A DNA stretch of 64,000 bases, taken from positions 310,001 through 374,000 of the forward strand of contig NZ_CALEJS010000015.1 in NCBI RefSeq assembly GCF_937898475.1, given 5' to 3'. This DNA comes from an uncultured Chitinophaga sp. Its GTDB lineage: Bacteria > Bacteroidota > Bacteroidia > Chitinophagales > Chitinophagaceae. Position 1 is the first letter of the stretch, and every line of letters starts with the position of its first letter. The notes under the pieces were generated by a model, which saw only the letters and a program-made list of their open reading frames with translations, had not been told where the DNA came from and did no database searches. A program made the position numbers and the translations under genes. This document shows positions 7,974 through 15,974 of this stretch, piece by piece.

Positions 7974-8945
7974 ATGCATTCCTTTCAAGAACTCATTGCA
8001 AAATTTGTAAAACAATTTGATGAACAGCAATTTCCGCAGCAGCCGGCAACTTTGTATAATGCAGCATCGCATATCCTCAAGATCGGCGGTAAGCGTATAC
8101 GGCCCGTATTGGCGCTGATGGGGAATGAACTGTTCGATGAAATCCATGCAGACGCCTGGCATGCAGGCAATGCCGTAGAGCTGTTCCACAACTTTACCCT
8201 GATTCATGACGATATTATGGACAGGGCGCCGCTGCGCAGGAACAATCCTACCGTGCATACCATCTACGGAGATCCGGCAGCCATACTGGCCGGTGATGTG
8301 ATGCTGGTATATGTATATGAGCATCTGAACAAAGTGCAGGCCCGTTATAAGCATAAGCTGCTCAGCGTTTTTAACCGGGCAGCCATCCAGGTGTGCGAAG
8401 GACAGCAGCTGGATATGGACCTGGAAGGGATGGAACCGGGCCAGGTAAACTACGACGACTACGTTAATATGATTGCCCTCAAAACCTCTGTACTGCTGGC
8501 GGCATCCCTGCAAATGGGCGCCATCATCGGCGGCGGCAGCGAGGGTAACCAGTCTCACCTCTATAATTTTGGCAGGAACATCGGCATCGCTTTCCAGATA
8601 CAGGATGATTACCTGGACGCTTTTGGCGACCCGGAAAAATTCGGCAAGAAACAGGGGGGCGATATCCTGGCCAACAAGAAGACCTTCTTACTGCTGAAGG
8701 CCCTGGAACTGTGCAACCCGGCGCAGCTCACCCGTTTGAAGGAGCTGCTGGGCAGTTCGCCGGACGATAAGGTAGACCAGGTGCTGCAGCTGTTCCATGA
8801 CTGTAAGGTGGATGCCTGGGCGGAAAAAGAGAAGGAACGTTTCCAGCAGCAGGCTTTTAACAACCTGGAGGACATTGCGGTGATCTCTTCCCGGAAAAAG
8901 CCCCTGAAGGAACTGGCGGATTTTTTACTGAGCCGTCAGCAATGA
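7974..8945 (+). CDS. Polyprenyl (trans-isoprenyl) diphosphate synthase
   Basis: A 323-residue enzyme that adds isopentenyl diphosphate units to an allylic primer. The two aspartate-rich motifs that hold Mg-diphosphate are HDDIMDRA at about residue 78 and QIQDDYLDAFGD at about 209, and GGKRIRPVL near the N-terminus binds isopentenyl diphosphate. Product length cannot be told from these motifs with certainty. The family in Bacteroidota includes farnesyl/geranylgeranyl and longer menaquinone-chain enzymes. It lies 29 bp after rnr in the same direction. Confidence 0.88.
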   Translation: MHSFQELIAKFVKQFDEQQFPQQPATLYNAASHILKIGGKRIRPVLALMGNELFDEIHADAWHAGNAVELFHNFTLIHDDIMDRAPLRRNNPTVHTIYGDPAAILAGDVMLVYVYEHLNKVQARYKHKLLSVFNRAAIQVCEGQQLDMDLEGMEPGQVNYDDYVNMIALKTSVLLAASLQMGAIIGGGSEGNQSHLYNFGRNIGIAFQIQDDYLDAFGDPEKFGKKQGGDILANKKTFLLLKALELCNPAQLTRLKELLGSSPDDKVDQVLQLFHDCKVDAWAEKEKERFQQQAFNNLEDIAVISSRKKPLKELADFLLSRQQ

Positions 8946-8990
8946 TAGGGAAATCCTTATATTCGCACATTCACCAAAATTGAACTTGCT

Positions 8991-10616
8991 TTGTCTAATT
9001 CGTTATTCCGCAGGAAGTCGTTATCCACTATACTGAAAGATGCCCGTGAAGGGCTTACTGATGGTCACGGAACTGGTGAACTCCGTAAGGTACTAAAAGT
9101 TAAAGATCTGACAGCCATGGGGATTGCGGCCGTTATCGGGGCCGGGATCTTCTCTACTATCGGGGAGGCTTCCTTCCACGGTGGTCCGGGTGTGTCCATC
9201 CTCTTTATCATCACGGCCATCACCTGCGGTTTTTCAGCATTGTGTTATGCGGAATTTGCTTCCCGGGTACCGGTATCCGGCAGCGCGTACACCTATTCAT
9301 ATGTAACATTCGGTGAGCTGGCGGCCTGGGTGATAGGCTGGTCGCTCATCCTGGAATATGCCATTGGTAACATAGCCGTTTCCATTTCCTGGAGCGGCTA
9401 TTTTAATAACCTGCTGCGGGGCCTGGGCATGGAATTCCCGGCCTGGCTGACCAGCAATTACGACAATGCCACGGCAGAAACGCTGGCGGCGGCGCCCCGG
9501 ATTGCCGGCATCCCCATCATCCTGAACCTGCCTGCCTTCCTCATCGTGGTATTTATTACCTGGCTGGCTTATGTGGGCATCCAGGAAAGCAAGCGCAGCG
9601 CCAATATGATGGTGGCTTTCAAGATACTGGTGATTGTTTTCGTGATTGTGCTGGGCGCATTCTATGTAAACCCGGAGAACTGGAATCCCTTTTTGCCAAA
9701 CGGCTTTTCGGGGGTGCTGCGGGGGGTATCGGCCGTTTTCTTTGCCTATATCGGCTTTGACGCGGTGAGCACCACGGCGGAAGAATGTACGCATCCCCAG
9801 CGGGATCTGCCCAAGGGCATGTTCTACTCCCTGATCATCTGTACTGTATTGTACGTGCTGATCGCCCTGGTGCTGACGGGGATGGTGCCCTTTACCCAGC
9901 TGAAAGTGGCTGACCCCCTGGCTTATGTGTTTGACGCGGTAAAGCTGCCCTGGATCGGATATATCATTTCCGTAAGTGCGGTGATCGCCACTACCAGTGT
10001 GCTGCTGGTGTTCCAGATAGGGCAGCCCCGTATCTGGATGAGCATGAGCCGCGACGGATTGCTGCCTAAACGCTTCAGCAAGATACATCCCCGTTTCAAA
10101 ACGCCCTCCTTTGCCACCATCATTACGGGCATTATCGTGGGCGTTCCGGCCCTGTTCCTTAACCTGACCATTGTCACGGATCTGACCAGTATCGGTACAC
10201 TGTTTGCCTTCATCCTGGTATGTGGCGGCGTACTGGTACTGCCCAGGGAAGAAAGCGTGAGCGGCCGTTTCAAGCTGCCGTATATCAACGGGCAGTGGAT
10301 CGTACCTGGCCTGATCATCCTTTTTATACTGGTTTTCCGCGCTCCCCTGGCAGAGAAATGGTCTTTTGCCGACGGCTGGGACGAGTGGAAACATAATATT
10401 CCCTTCTTTTTATTTACCATCGTAGCGGTGGTGATCAGCGTACTCTCCTTTACCCGTAAGCTCTCGCTTATCCCGGTGCTGGGCCTGCTCAGCTGCTTTT
10501 ACCTGATGACCGAAATGGGTCTCAAGAACTGGATCGTATTCGCGGTCTGGCTGCTGGTGGGGCTCATGATCTATTTTGGGTATAGTTACCGGAACAGTAA
10601 GCTGGCGAAAGTCTGA
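8991..10616 (+). CDS. APC-superfamily amino acid permease
   Basis: A 541-residue inner-membrane transporter with about twelve to fourteen hydrophobic segments. The start of TM1 carries the family motif GIAAVIGAGIFSTIGEA (residues about 45-61), where APC proteins bind the amino-acid backbone. AEFASRVPVSGSAYTYSYV is the second classical APC signature. The overall layout resembles the cationic amino acid transporter (CAT/YfnA) branch. The substrate is not predictable from sequence alone. The frame opens at a TTG (8991) with no upstream ATG. A family-2 repeat element follows the stop. Confidence 0.87.
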   Translation: MSNSLFRRKSLSTILKDAREGLTDGHGTGELRKVLKVKDLTAMGIAAVIGAGIFSTIGEASFHGGPGVSILFIITAITCGFSALCYAEFASRVPVSGSAYTYSYVTFGELAAWVIGWSLILEYAIGNIAVSISWSGYFNNLLRGLGMEFPAWLTSNYDNATAETLAAAPRIAGIPIILNLPAFLIVVFITWLAYVGIQESKRSANMMVAFKILVIVFVIVLGAFYVNPENWNPFLPNGFSGVLRGVSAVFFAYIGFDAVSTTAEECTHPQRDLPKGMFYSLIICTVLYVLIALVLTGMVPFTQLKVADPLAYVFDAVKLPWIGYIISVSAVIATTSVLLVFQIGQPRIWMSMSRDGLLPKRFSKIHPRFKTPSFATIITGIIVGVPALFLNLTIVTDLTSIGTLFAFILVCGGVLVLPREESVSGRFKLPYINGQWIVPGLIILFILVFRAPLAEKWSFADGWDEWKHNIPFFLFTIVAVVISVLSFTRKLSLIPVLGLLSCFYLMTEMGLKNWIVFAVWLLVGLMIYFGYSYRNSKLAKV

Positions 10617-10737
10617 CGTTTGAGGTTTGAAGTTAAAGACGGGCCCCCTGCCTGACGTGTTCAACAGCTGCAGGATAGCAGGCTGCTACTGAACCTGTAA
10701 CCTTTAACGAACCTCAAACCTCAAACCTCAAACTTTT
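10614..10737. repeat. GGTTTGA-family inverted element
   Basis: The left arm TTTGAGGTTTGAAG and the right arm of repeated CCTCAAA units (to 10737) face each other around a core that includes AACCTTTAACGAAC. The same core and arms recur at 62393-62506, so this is a dispersed element and not a gene-specific hairpin. It starts at the permease stop codon. The T run after the right arm could let it act as a terminator. Confidence 0.75.
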
Positions 10738-10793
10738 TTCGTATATTAGGTTAAGCTCTTTGATTGATTTGATTGATCTTAAAACCTAATGTT

Positions 10794-11231
10794 ATGAATC
10801 TGCTACAGCGAATTGAAAGCTGGGGCGACCGGCATCATCCGAAATGGATAGATTTTGTGCGGATAGGATTAGGCATGTTCCTTTTCTATCTGGGTGTGAT
10901 CTTCATCCAGAACAGGGACGCGCTGACCGCTCTGATCGATGAAAGCCCGTTCCTCACGGTAATGTCCTTCTGGCTGGCGCATTACATTGTATTTGCCCAC
11001 CTGGCAGGCGGATTATTGCTCACCCTGGGATTGCTAACGAGAGTGGCTGTTATTGCAAACATACCGGTTTTATTGGGTGCTGTGTTATTCGTGCATTCCC
11101 CAACGGGATTGTTCACGGTATATACGCAGCCCGGCCTTTCCATCATTGTCCTGTTTCTGCTGATCTTCTTCCTGGTAGAAGGCGGCGGCCCCGTTTCCCT
11201 TGATGCATATATGCGCAGGCATCCTAATTGA
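10794..11231 (+). CDS. DoxX-like four-helix membrane protein
   Basis: A 145-residue inner-membrane protein with about four hydrophobic segments (WIDFVRIGLGMFLFYLGVIF, YIVFAHLAGGLLLTLGLL, VAVIANIPVLLGAVLF and LSIIVLFLLIFFLV). The arrangement and the glycine-rich second helix match the DoxX family, whose members are associated with respiratory or thiosulfate quinone oxidoreductases, but whose role in Bacteroidota is mostly unknown. I take the ATG at 10794. The frame extends upstream only to a TTG inside the promoter region. It is a single gene between a repeat element and the Smr gene. Confidence 0.65.
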   Translation: MNLLQRIESWGDRHHPKWIDFVRIGLGMFLFYLGVIFIQNRDALTALIDESPFLTVMSFWLAHYIVFAHLAGGLLLTLGLLTRVAVIANIPVLLGAVLFVHSPTGLFTVYTQPGLSIIVLFLLIFFLVEGGGPVSLDAYMRRHPN

Positions 11232-11350
11232 GGTATTTTGGGGAGGGCAATCTGATTTTAGATTTACGATTTTAGACTTTAGCTTTGGGATTGTTAATCA
11301 GTTAAAAGCTGGGATCGTATATTTAAATTGTCAGTGGAGAGAATGCCATC

Positions 11351-12376
11351 ATGAAATATGAAATAGGAGATAAGATAATACTGCTGCATTCCAAGGAGGA
11401 GGGCACTGTAATTGACATTGTGAACCACGAAATGGTAATGGTGGAAGTAGGTAACATCACTTTCCCCGTGTACCTGGATCAGATAGACTTCCCTTATTTT
11501 TACCGCTTTACCGAAAAAAAGACCCCTGTTGCGGCTCCGCGTAAGATGATACCCGGAGACGAGATACCTGTGGAGAAAAAGAAGCATGAGCATTTTCGTA
11601 CAGACAAGGGCGTATTTCTTTCCATGCTGCCCGTATACCAGCAGGAGGATATGGAAGAGCAGATACAGCTGCTGAAATTCCACCTGCTGAATGAAACCCA
11701 GCGTACCTATCGCTTTCATTTCCAGATATGGCTGAAGAACCAGCTGGACCTGGAGATCAAGAACGAACTACTGCCTTTCAATAATTTTTACCTCGCTGAT
11801 CTGCTGTTTGAATCGCTGAATGACAGTCCGCGGTTTGAATTCACCTTCTCCCTGAAAGATCCCGATCCCAAACTGGCGCCTTCTTTTAAAAAGAGCTGGA
11901 AGATCAAGCCCAAACAGGTATTTCACCAGCTGCATGATCTGCGGATACGGCGGGATGCCATGCTGAGCTTTCCGCTGTTTGAGAAGTACCCCGAAAAGCA
12001 CGCGGCTACAACCGCCGGGTTTGACGCAACAGACCTTGGCCGCCTGTCGCCGGGCACCATCCAGGTGGCAGCGGATACCCCACTGGAACCCAAGTACGAA
12101 CTGGACCTGCATATAGAAAAGCTGGAAGAGGACTGGAAGAGCTTAAGCAATATTGCCATCCTGGCGATACAACTGAATGAATTTCAGCGTTATCTGGATC
12201 TGGCTATTTCACACCGTCAATCCAGCATGATCGTGATCCACGGCCTGGGTAAGGGCAAGCTGCGCGACGAGCTGCATCATATACTGCGGCAAACCCCGGA
12301 GGTAGATAACTTTGTGAATGAATATCATCCCAGGTACGGTTACGGCGCTACGGAGATATTTTTTAAATACGCATAG
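11351..12376 (+). CDS. DUF2027 and Smr domain protein
   Basis: A 341-residue cytoplasmic protein. The first 70 residues (KYEIGDKIILLHSKEEGTV) form a small beta-rich KOW/Tudor-like module, the middle has the DUF2027 region, and the C-terminal 90 residues form an Smr domain with the motifs LDLHIEKL and VIHGLGKGKLRDEL (the HGxGxGxLR nuclease loop found in MutS2). It lacks the MutS ATPase core. Smr domains are nicking nucleases or RNA endonucleases, and in Bacteroidota this architecture is widespread but unstudied. RNase P RNA follows 36 bp downstream with its own promoter. Confidence 0.8.
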   Translation: MKYEIGDKIILLHSKEEGTVIDIVNHEMVMVEVGNITFPVYLDQIDFPYFYRFTEKKTPVAAPRKMIPGDEIPVEKKKHEHFRTDKGVFLSMLPVYQQEDMEEQIQLLKFHLLNETQRTYRFHFQIWLKNQLDLEIKNELLPFNNFYLADLLFESLNDSPRFEFTFSLKDPDPKLAPSFKKSWKIKPKQVFHQLHDLRIRRDAMLSFPLFEKYPEKHAATTAGFDATDLGRLSPGTIQVAADTPLEPKYELDLHIEKLEEDWKSLSNIAILAIQLNEFQRYLDLAISHRQSSMIVIHGLGKGKLRDELHHILRQTPEVDNFVNEYHPRYGYGATEIFFKYA

Positions 12377-12390
12377 CTCTTAATTATGCG

Positions 12391-12398
12391 TAACTTTG
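12391..12398 (+). promoter_or_regulatory. Putative -7 promoter box of RNase P RNA
   Basis: TAACTTTG fits TAnnTTTG perfectly and ends 14 bp before the P1 helix of the RNA, a fitting distance for a transcription start at about 12405. A good -33 element is not seen. Confidence 0.5.
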
Positions 12399-12412
12399 TG
12401 CACTGATAACGT

Positions 12413-12794
12413 AAACTACAAACCGAGCTATCGTCTTCTTAGCAATAGGAGGAAGGAAAGTCCGGACAGCATAGGGCAACACACCACCTAACGGGTGGGA
12501 TCGCGGTGCAAGGCTGCGAGACAGATAGTGCCACAGAAAATAACCGCCCTGGCTACGGCCGGGGTAAGGGTGAAAATGTGGGGTAAGGGCCCACGTCGCG
12601 GTATGGCAACATGCCGGGAGGGTAAACCTTGTGTGCTGAAATGCCATGTATACGGTCGTTTGAGGGCTGCCCGTCCGATGACCGAGGGTAGGCAGATACA
12701 GGTGGCGCGTGAGCGTCATCGCAGATAAATGATAGCAGTCCTGTTCCGGGTAACCGGCCGGGATCACAGAATCCGGCTTACAGGTTTGTAGTTT
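12413..12794 (+). ncRNA. rnpB: RNase P RNA (M1 RNA)
   Basis: The catalytic RNA that trims the 5' leader of tRNA precursors. The 5' universal core GGAAGGAAAGTCCGGACA at about 12451-12468 and the 3' core ACAGAATCCGGCTTACAG near 12766 are the family landmarks and pair in P4. The ends form P1: AAACTACAAACC at 12413-12424 faces GGTTTGTAGTTT at 12783-12794. The internal segments with AGATAAATGATAGCAGTC before the 3' core are also typical of type A RNAs. Exact ends are inferred from P1. An open frame on either strand here is not a gene. Confidence 0.95.
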
Positions 12795-12842
12795 TATGTT
12801 ATTCCCTATGCCGTTGCAACCACGCTAAACGCTTATACTTTT

Positions 12843-13253
12843 ATGGAACAAAAAGAAGAAAAAACCTGGGGCGCCCTGGTACATCTCGGCGGATTGATAG
12901 GTATGGCCGTACTTTCCTATGTAGGCAATATCATTGGTGCGCTGGTCATGTGGCTGATCAAACGCAATGAGTCGTCTTTCATTGACAACCAGGGAAAAGA
13001 GGCCCTTAACTTCCAGATCACCCTTAGTCTTATTAATGTAGCCATTGGCCTGCTGATCAGTGTCCGTCATGGTGTGTGGGCCTTCCGCAGGGTCTGGCGC
13101 GACGACTGGGACTTTGATGTTTTCAGTTTTTCATTTGTGAGCCTTTACGGTATAGTATGGCTGCTTAATATTATCTTTTCGATTATCGGTGCGGTGAAAG
13201 CGAGCAGCGGAGTAGCGTACAGGTACCCGATCAGTTGGCGTATCGTGAAGTAA
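12843..13253 (+). CDS. DUF4870 membrane protein
   Basis: A 136-residue inner-membrane protein with three to four hydrophobic helices. The signature FIDNQGKEALNFQITLSLIN in the middle is the hallmark of DUF4870, a family of small membrane proteins of unknown role found across Bacteroidota and Firmicutes. The N-terminus EEKTWGALVHLGGLIGM is also characteristic. There are no clear partners: rnpB is upstream and a repeat element downstream. The ATG at 12843 gives the normal family length. Confidence 0.8.
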   Translation: MEQKEEKTWGALVHLGGLIGMAVLSYVGNIIGALVMWLIKRNESSFIDNQGKEALNFQITLSLINVAIGLLISVRHGVWAFRRVWRDDWDFDVFSFSFVSLYGIVWLLNIIFSIIGAVKASSGVAYRYPISWRIVK

Positions 13254-13407
13254 AATTCCAGAATCCAAAATCCAAATTCCAAAGAAGATACCAGAAGTCA
13301 GAAACTAAATAGCAGACAAAATAGTAAACAGAAAAAATCCCAAATTCCAAAGTAACTAACGGAGATCTCCGCGCTTTGGAATTTGGGATTTATTATTTGG
13401 AATTTCT
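13254..13407. repeat. GGAATTT-family inverted heptamer element (copy d)
   Basis: The arms ATTCCAGAATCCAAAATCC... (13254-13350) and CTTTGGAATTTGGGATTT... (13374-13407) face each other. The inner core is the perfect palindrome CGGAGATCTCCG next to CCAAAG/CTTTGG. It separates the convergent DUF4870 and S8 protease genes and abuts the latter's stop codon. Confidence 0.8.
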
Positions 13408-13409
13408 TT

Positions 13410-15083
13410 TTATCCTCGTTTTACCGGCTGCATCTTAGGCTTAGGTTTCTTGTTACCATAGGCGCTGATGCTGTCGGCCAGCTTTAGGGCTTTGTAGGCG
13501 TTGACGATACCGCCGGTAACAGACAGTTCAGAGAAGGGAACTTTTTCGTCTGTACCGGGTTTGTTTACCAGGCTGTCGGGCATTGGCACGGCGGTTTTTT
13601 CCAGTACCATCTTCAGCTGCTGGGCAGTGAGATCAGGGTAGTAGGAGAGAACGAGCGCTGCCACACCGGCTACAACGGGAGCGGCCATACTGGTGCCGCT
13701 GGCGCTGCCGTATTTGTTACCACCGGGCACGGTAGAATAGATCTGTACGCCGGGGGCGAAAAGGTCTACTTCCCTTCTGCCGTAGTTGGAGAAGTTGGCC
13801 ACTTTGGAGCCCGGCTGGCGGCCGGAACCGCTGGCGCCTACTGTTATGACGTTGTTGGCTACGGTATGGTTGTTTAAGTGCGGTGTCGGGAAATTGTCTA
13901 CCACGTCGTTGTCGCTGGCATCGTTGCCGGCGGCATGCACAAGGAGTACGCCTTTTGCCTGGGCGTATTCAATGGCATCGTCTACCCACACTTTATTGGG
14001 ACTGAAGCCTTTACCAAAGCTCATGTTGATGATCTTGGCGCCATTGTCCACCGCGTAGCGGATACCCAGGGCCACGTCTTTATCGCGTTCGTCGCCATCA
14101 GGCACTACTTTAACGGCCATAATGCGCACATTGTCGGCCACACCGTCTATGCCCACGCCATTATTGCGAACGGCGCCGATGATACCGGAAACGTGGGTGC
14201 CGTGGAAGGAGAAGTCGCCCATTACGTCGTTGTTGCCGTAGTAGCGGTCATTGATGTCGTCAATGTTATCGCCCACGATCTCGGCGCGTTTATCTACCAG
14301 GCCTTCGTCCACTCTTTCCGCTTTCTTTTTCAGATCGGCCAGGTATTCTTCAAATTCGGATTTAAATTCAAGGTAGGCGATGTTCTCTTCGCCGGTACTT
14401 TGCAGCAGGCGGATCATGAAGTTTTTGGCCAGCATCACATCCTGATCGGTGGTCTCGATGCTGTCCAGCCTGTTGACGTTAAAGTCGTCTTCTTTCAGGT
14501 AGGTGGTCAGGATGTAGGCGCATTTCTTCAGGTTGTCCTGCAGCTTTGACATGGTCTTGTAAGACATTTTGTACTGGCTGGTGGGTTTTACCACTTTATC
14601 CACCAGTTTTTTCCAGTAGGCATATTCCCTGGATTGCGGGTCCATGGTGGAGTCGGGATTGCCGTAGATCTTCTTATAACGGAAATACTCGCGGGTGGCT
14701 TCGTCAGAATCTTCTTTGATACTGCGGCCGTCTTTGCCGCCGAGGAAGTTCCAGCCATGAATATCGTCCACATAGCCGTTACCGTCATCATCGATGCCGT
14801 TGCCCGGAATTTCTTTGGGGTTTGTCCAGAGTACCGGACGAAGATCTTCGTGGGTGGTATCGATGCCGGAGTCTATCACAGCTACTACTATGGGCGTGCT
14901 TTTTTTGCCCTTCAGCAGCTCTTTGTAAGCTTTATCCGCACCTATTCCATACACGCTGTCCTTTTCAAAGCTTAGTAAGTGCCAGTTTTTCGGTACCGAT
15001 GTTCCCTGGGCGAATGAGCCGAAGGGGATCGTCAATAACATAACACAAGCTGACAGGACAGCAACTGCTCTGCGTAAATTCAT
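13410..15083 (-). CDS. Secreted subtilisin-like S8 serine peptidase
   Basis: A 557-residue exported protease. A signal peptide (MNLRRAVAVLSACVMLLTIP, cleavage near GSFAQG) is followed by the catalytic Asp71 in VAVIDSGIDTTHED, the His in FHGTHVSGIIGA at about 295 and the Ser in GTSMAAPVVAGVAAL at about 467. Between Asp and His lies an insertion of about 200 residues with a DDDGNGYVDDIHGW calcium-binding-like loop and a Lys/Glu-rich helical part. Subtilisin itself has only about 30 residues there. There is no obvious C-terminal sorting domain. It ends in a basic tail. It is a stand-alone gene with an 890-bp gene-poor stretch upstream. Confidence 0.88.
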   Translation of the reverse strand: MNLRRAVAVLSACVMLLTIPFGSFAQGTSVPKNWHLLSFEKDSVYGIGADKAYKELLKGKKSTPIVVAVIDSGIDTTHEDLRPVLWTNPKEIPGNGIDDDGNGYVDDIHGWNFLGGKDGRSIKEDSDEATREYFRYKKIYGNPDSTMDPQSREYAYWKKLVDKVVKPTSQYKMSYKTMSKLQDNLKKCAYILTTYLKEDDFNVNRLDSIETTDQDVMLAKNFMIRLLQSTGEENIAYLEFKSEFEEYLADLKKKAERVDEGLVDKRAEIVGDNIDDINDRYYGNNDVMGDFSFHGTHVSGIIGAVRNNGVGIDGVADNVRIMAVKVVPDGDERDKDVALGIRYAVDNGAKIINMSFGKGFSPNKVWVDDAIEYAQAKGVLLVHAAGNDASDNDVVDNFPTPHLNNHTVANNVITVGASGSGRQPGSKVANFSNYGRREVDLFAPGVQIYSTVPGGNKYGSASGTSMAAPVVAGVAALVLSYYPDLTAQQLKMVLEKTAVPMPDSLVNKPGTDEKVPFSELSVTGGIVNAYKALKLADSISAYGNKKPKPKMQPVKRG

Positions 15084-15234
15084 TTCTAAGTTGTTCTTTT
15101 TTAGTCAGATGGACCTTGCATTTTAAAAAACGCCCGGTACCGGTTCCAAATATTAAAAATAAATGTTGGTAATAACAATGCTATGTCGAGCAAGTTAGGT
15201 ACCAGAATTGGTTAAAGATATGTAAAATGATATT

Positions 15235-15408
15235 ATGACAAGACAAGAATCTGACAAGCGTGCAAAAAAGATGATTGGTGACAAACTCCACCATTCGGAA
15301 GCGGACAGGCCAGTAGAAAAATTGCAACCGGGAACTTTTATTGCAGCAATTTTCGGGAGGATGAGGTGCGGGAATGTAGCAGTGAATTTAAAACGCTGTG
15401 TGAAATAG
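15235..15408 (+). CDS. Possible small ORF, 57 residues (doubtful)
   Basis: An open frame from ATG 15235 to TAG 15406-15408. The product would be basic, starting MTRQESDKRAKKMIGDKL, with one FIAAIFGRMR hydrophobic patch and two cysteines. I recognise no family. There is no strong ribosome-binding site and no promoter box that decides the case. It may be chance or a decayed gene. Confidence 0.2.
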   Translation: MTRQESDKRAKKMIGDKLHHSEADRPVEKLQPGTFIAAIFGRMRCGNVAVNLKRCVK

Positions 15409-15540
15409 CTGGTAGGAATAAACTGATAATCAATAATTAACGGTTGTTTTCTTTAAAAGGGCTTTATTTACATTAAATATGAAGTTAGATTTTGCAAAAG
15501 TGATGTTCAGAAAAAGCGCACTATAGCACAAAAGTAGAAT

Positions 15541-15642
15541 ATGAATTCTCAAAAAAAAGTACAATATTTATCACTGGAAGAATATTTGAAGGCCATCTTC
15601 GGCCTCTCAGATGTTTTTCTCATAAGCATGGTTTCCGTTTAA
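15541..15642 (+). CDS. Putative 33-residue small protein with its own terminator
   Basis: The ATG at 15541 opens a 33-codon frame that ends at TAA 15640-15642, two bases before a strong intrinsic terminator. The product has a polar N-terminus (MNSQKKVQYLSLEEYLK) and a hydrophobic C-terminus (AIFGLSDVFLISMVSV), amphipathic rather than a classical signal peptide, with no cysteine. A TAGATTTTG sequence near 15487 resembles the -7 box but has one extra base. The tight ORF-terminator spacing suggests a genuine small transcript. It could also be a non-coding RNA. No family is recognised. Confidence 0.4.
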   Translation: MNSQKKVQYLSLEEYLKAIFGLSDVFLISMVSV

Positions 15643-15644
15643 CG

Positions 15645-15680
15645 AAAAAGCGAGGTTCTCTAACCTCGCTTATTTTTTTA
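15645..15680 (+). terminator. Intrinsic terminator after the small ORF
   Basis: AAGCGAGGTT, a CTCT loop and AACCTCGCTT form a 10-bp stem followed by ATTTTTTTA. It stands 2-5 bases after the stop of the 33-codon frame. Confidence 0.85.
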
Positions 15681-15974
15681 TTGTGGTAATTGGAACCGAT
15701 TGCGATTAGATGAAACGTAATAGAGGGGGAGGTTATTTTTTATTTACGGTTTAAAGGGATAGTTTTTTAGACGAATACGAATGTGGGTCGGTTTAATATG
15801 AGGAGGGTTTCAGTGCAATTGCAGGAAGGTTGCAGGAGGTGGAGCGGGTTGTTTGGCAGGGAAAGGTTCCTCCTCTCTCCATGAGGGAAACATATGAAAT
15901 ACCTGGTATAAAGGATTGTGCTTCGTTGGCGGGATGGAGGCCATTGTCTGGTTTATACGACCAGCCCCGTCCCC

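Larger units (their letters stand above)
15084..15974. other. Gene-poor 890-bp stretch
   Basis: The region lies between the start of the S8 protease and the stop of the aldehyde dehydrogenase. It contains two short open frames (15235-15408 and 15541-15642, listed separately) and one strong terminator after the second. AT-rich runs without clear repeats make up the rest. No tRNA or known RNA family was recognised. Confidence 0.6.

Noticed and set aside
12384..12767. Frames on both strands over 12384-12767
   Set aside because: The region is RNase P RNA.
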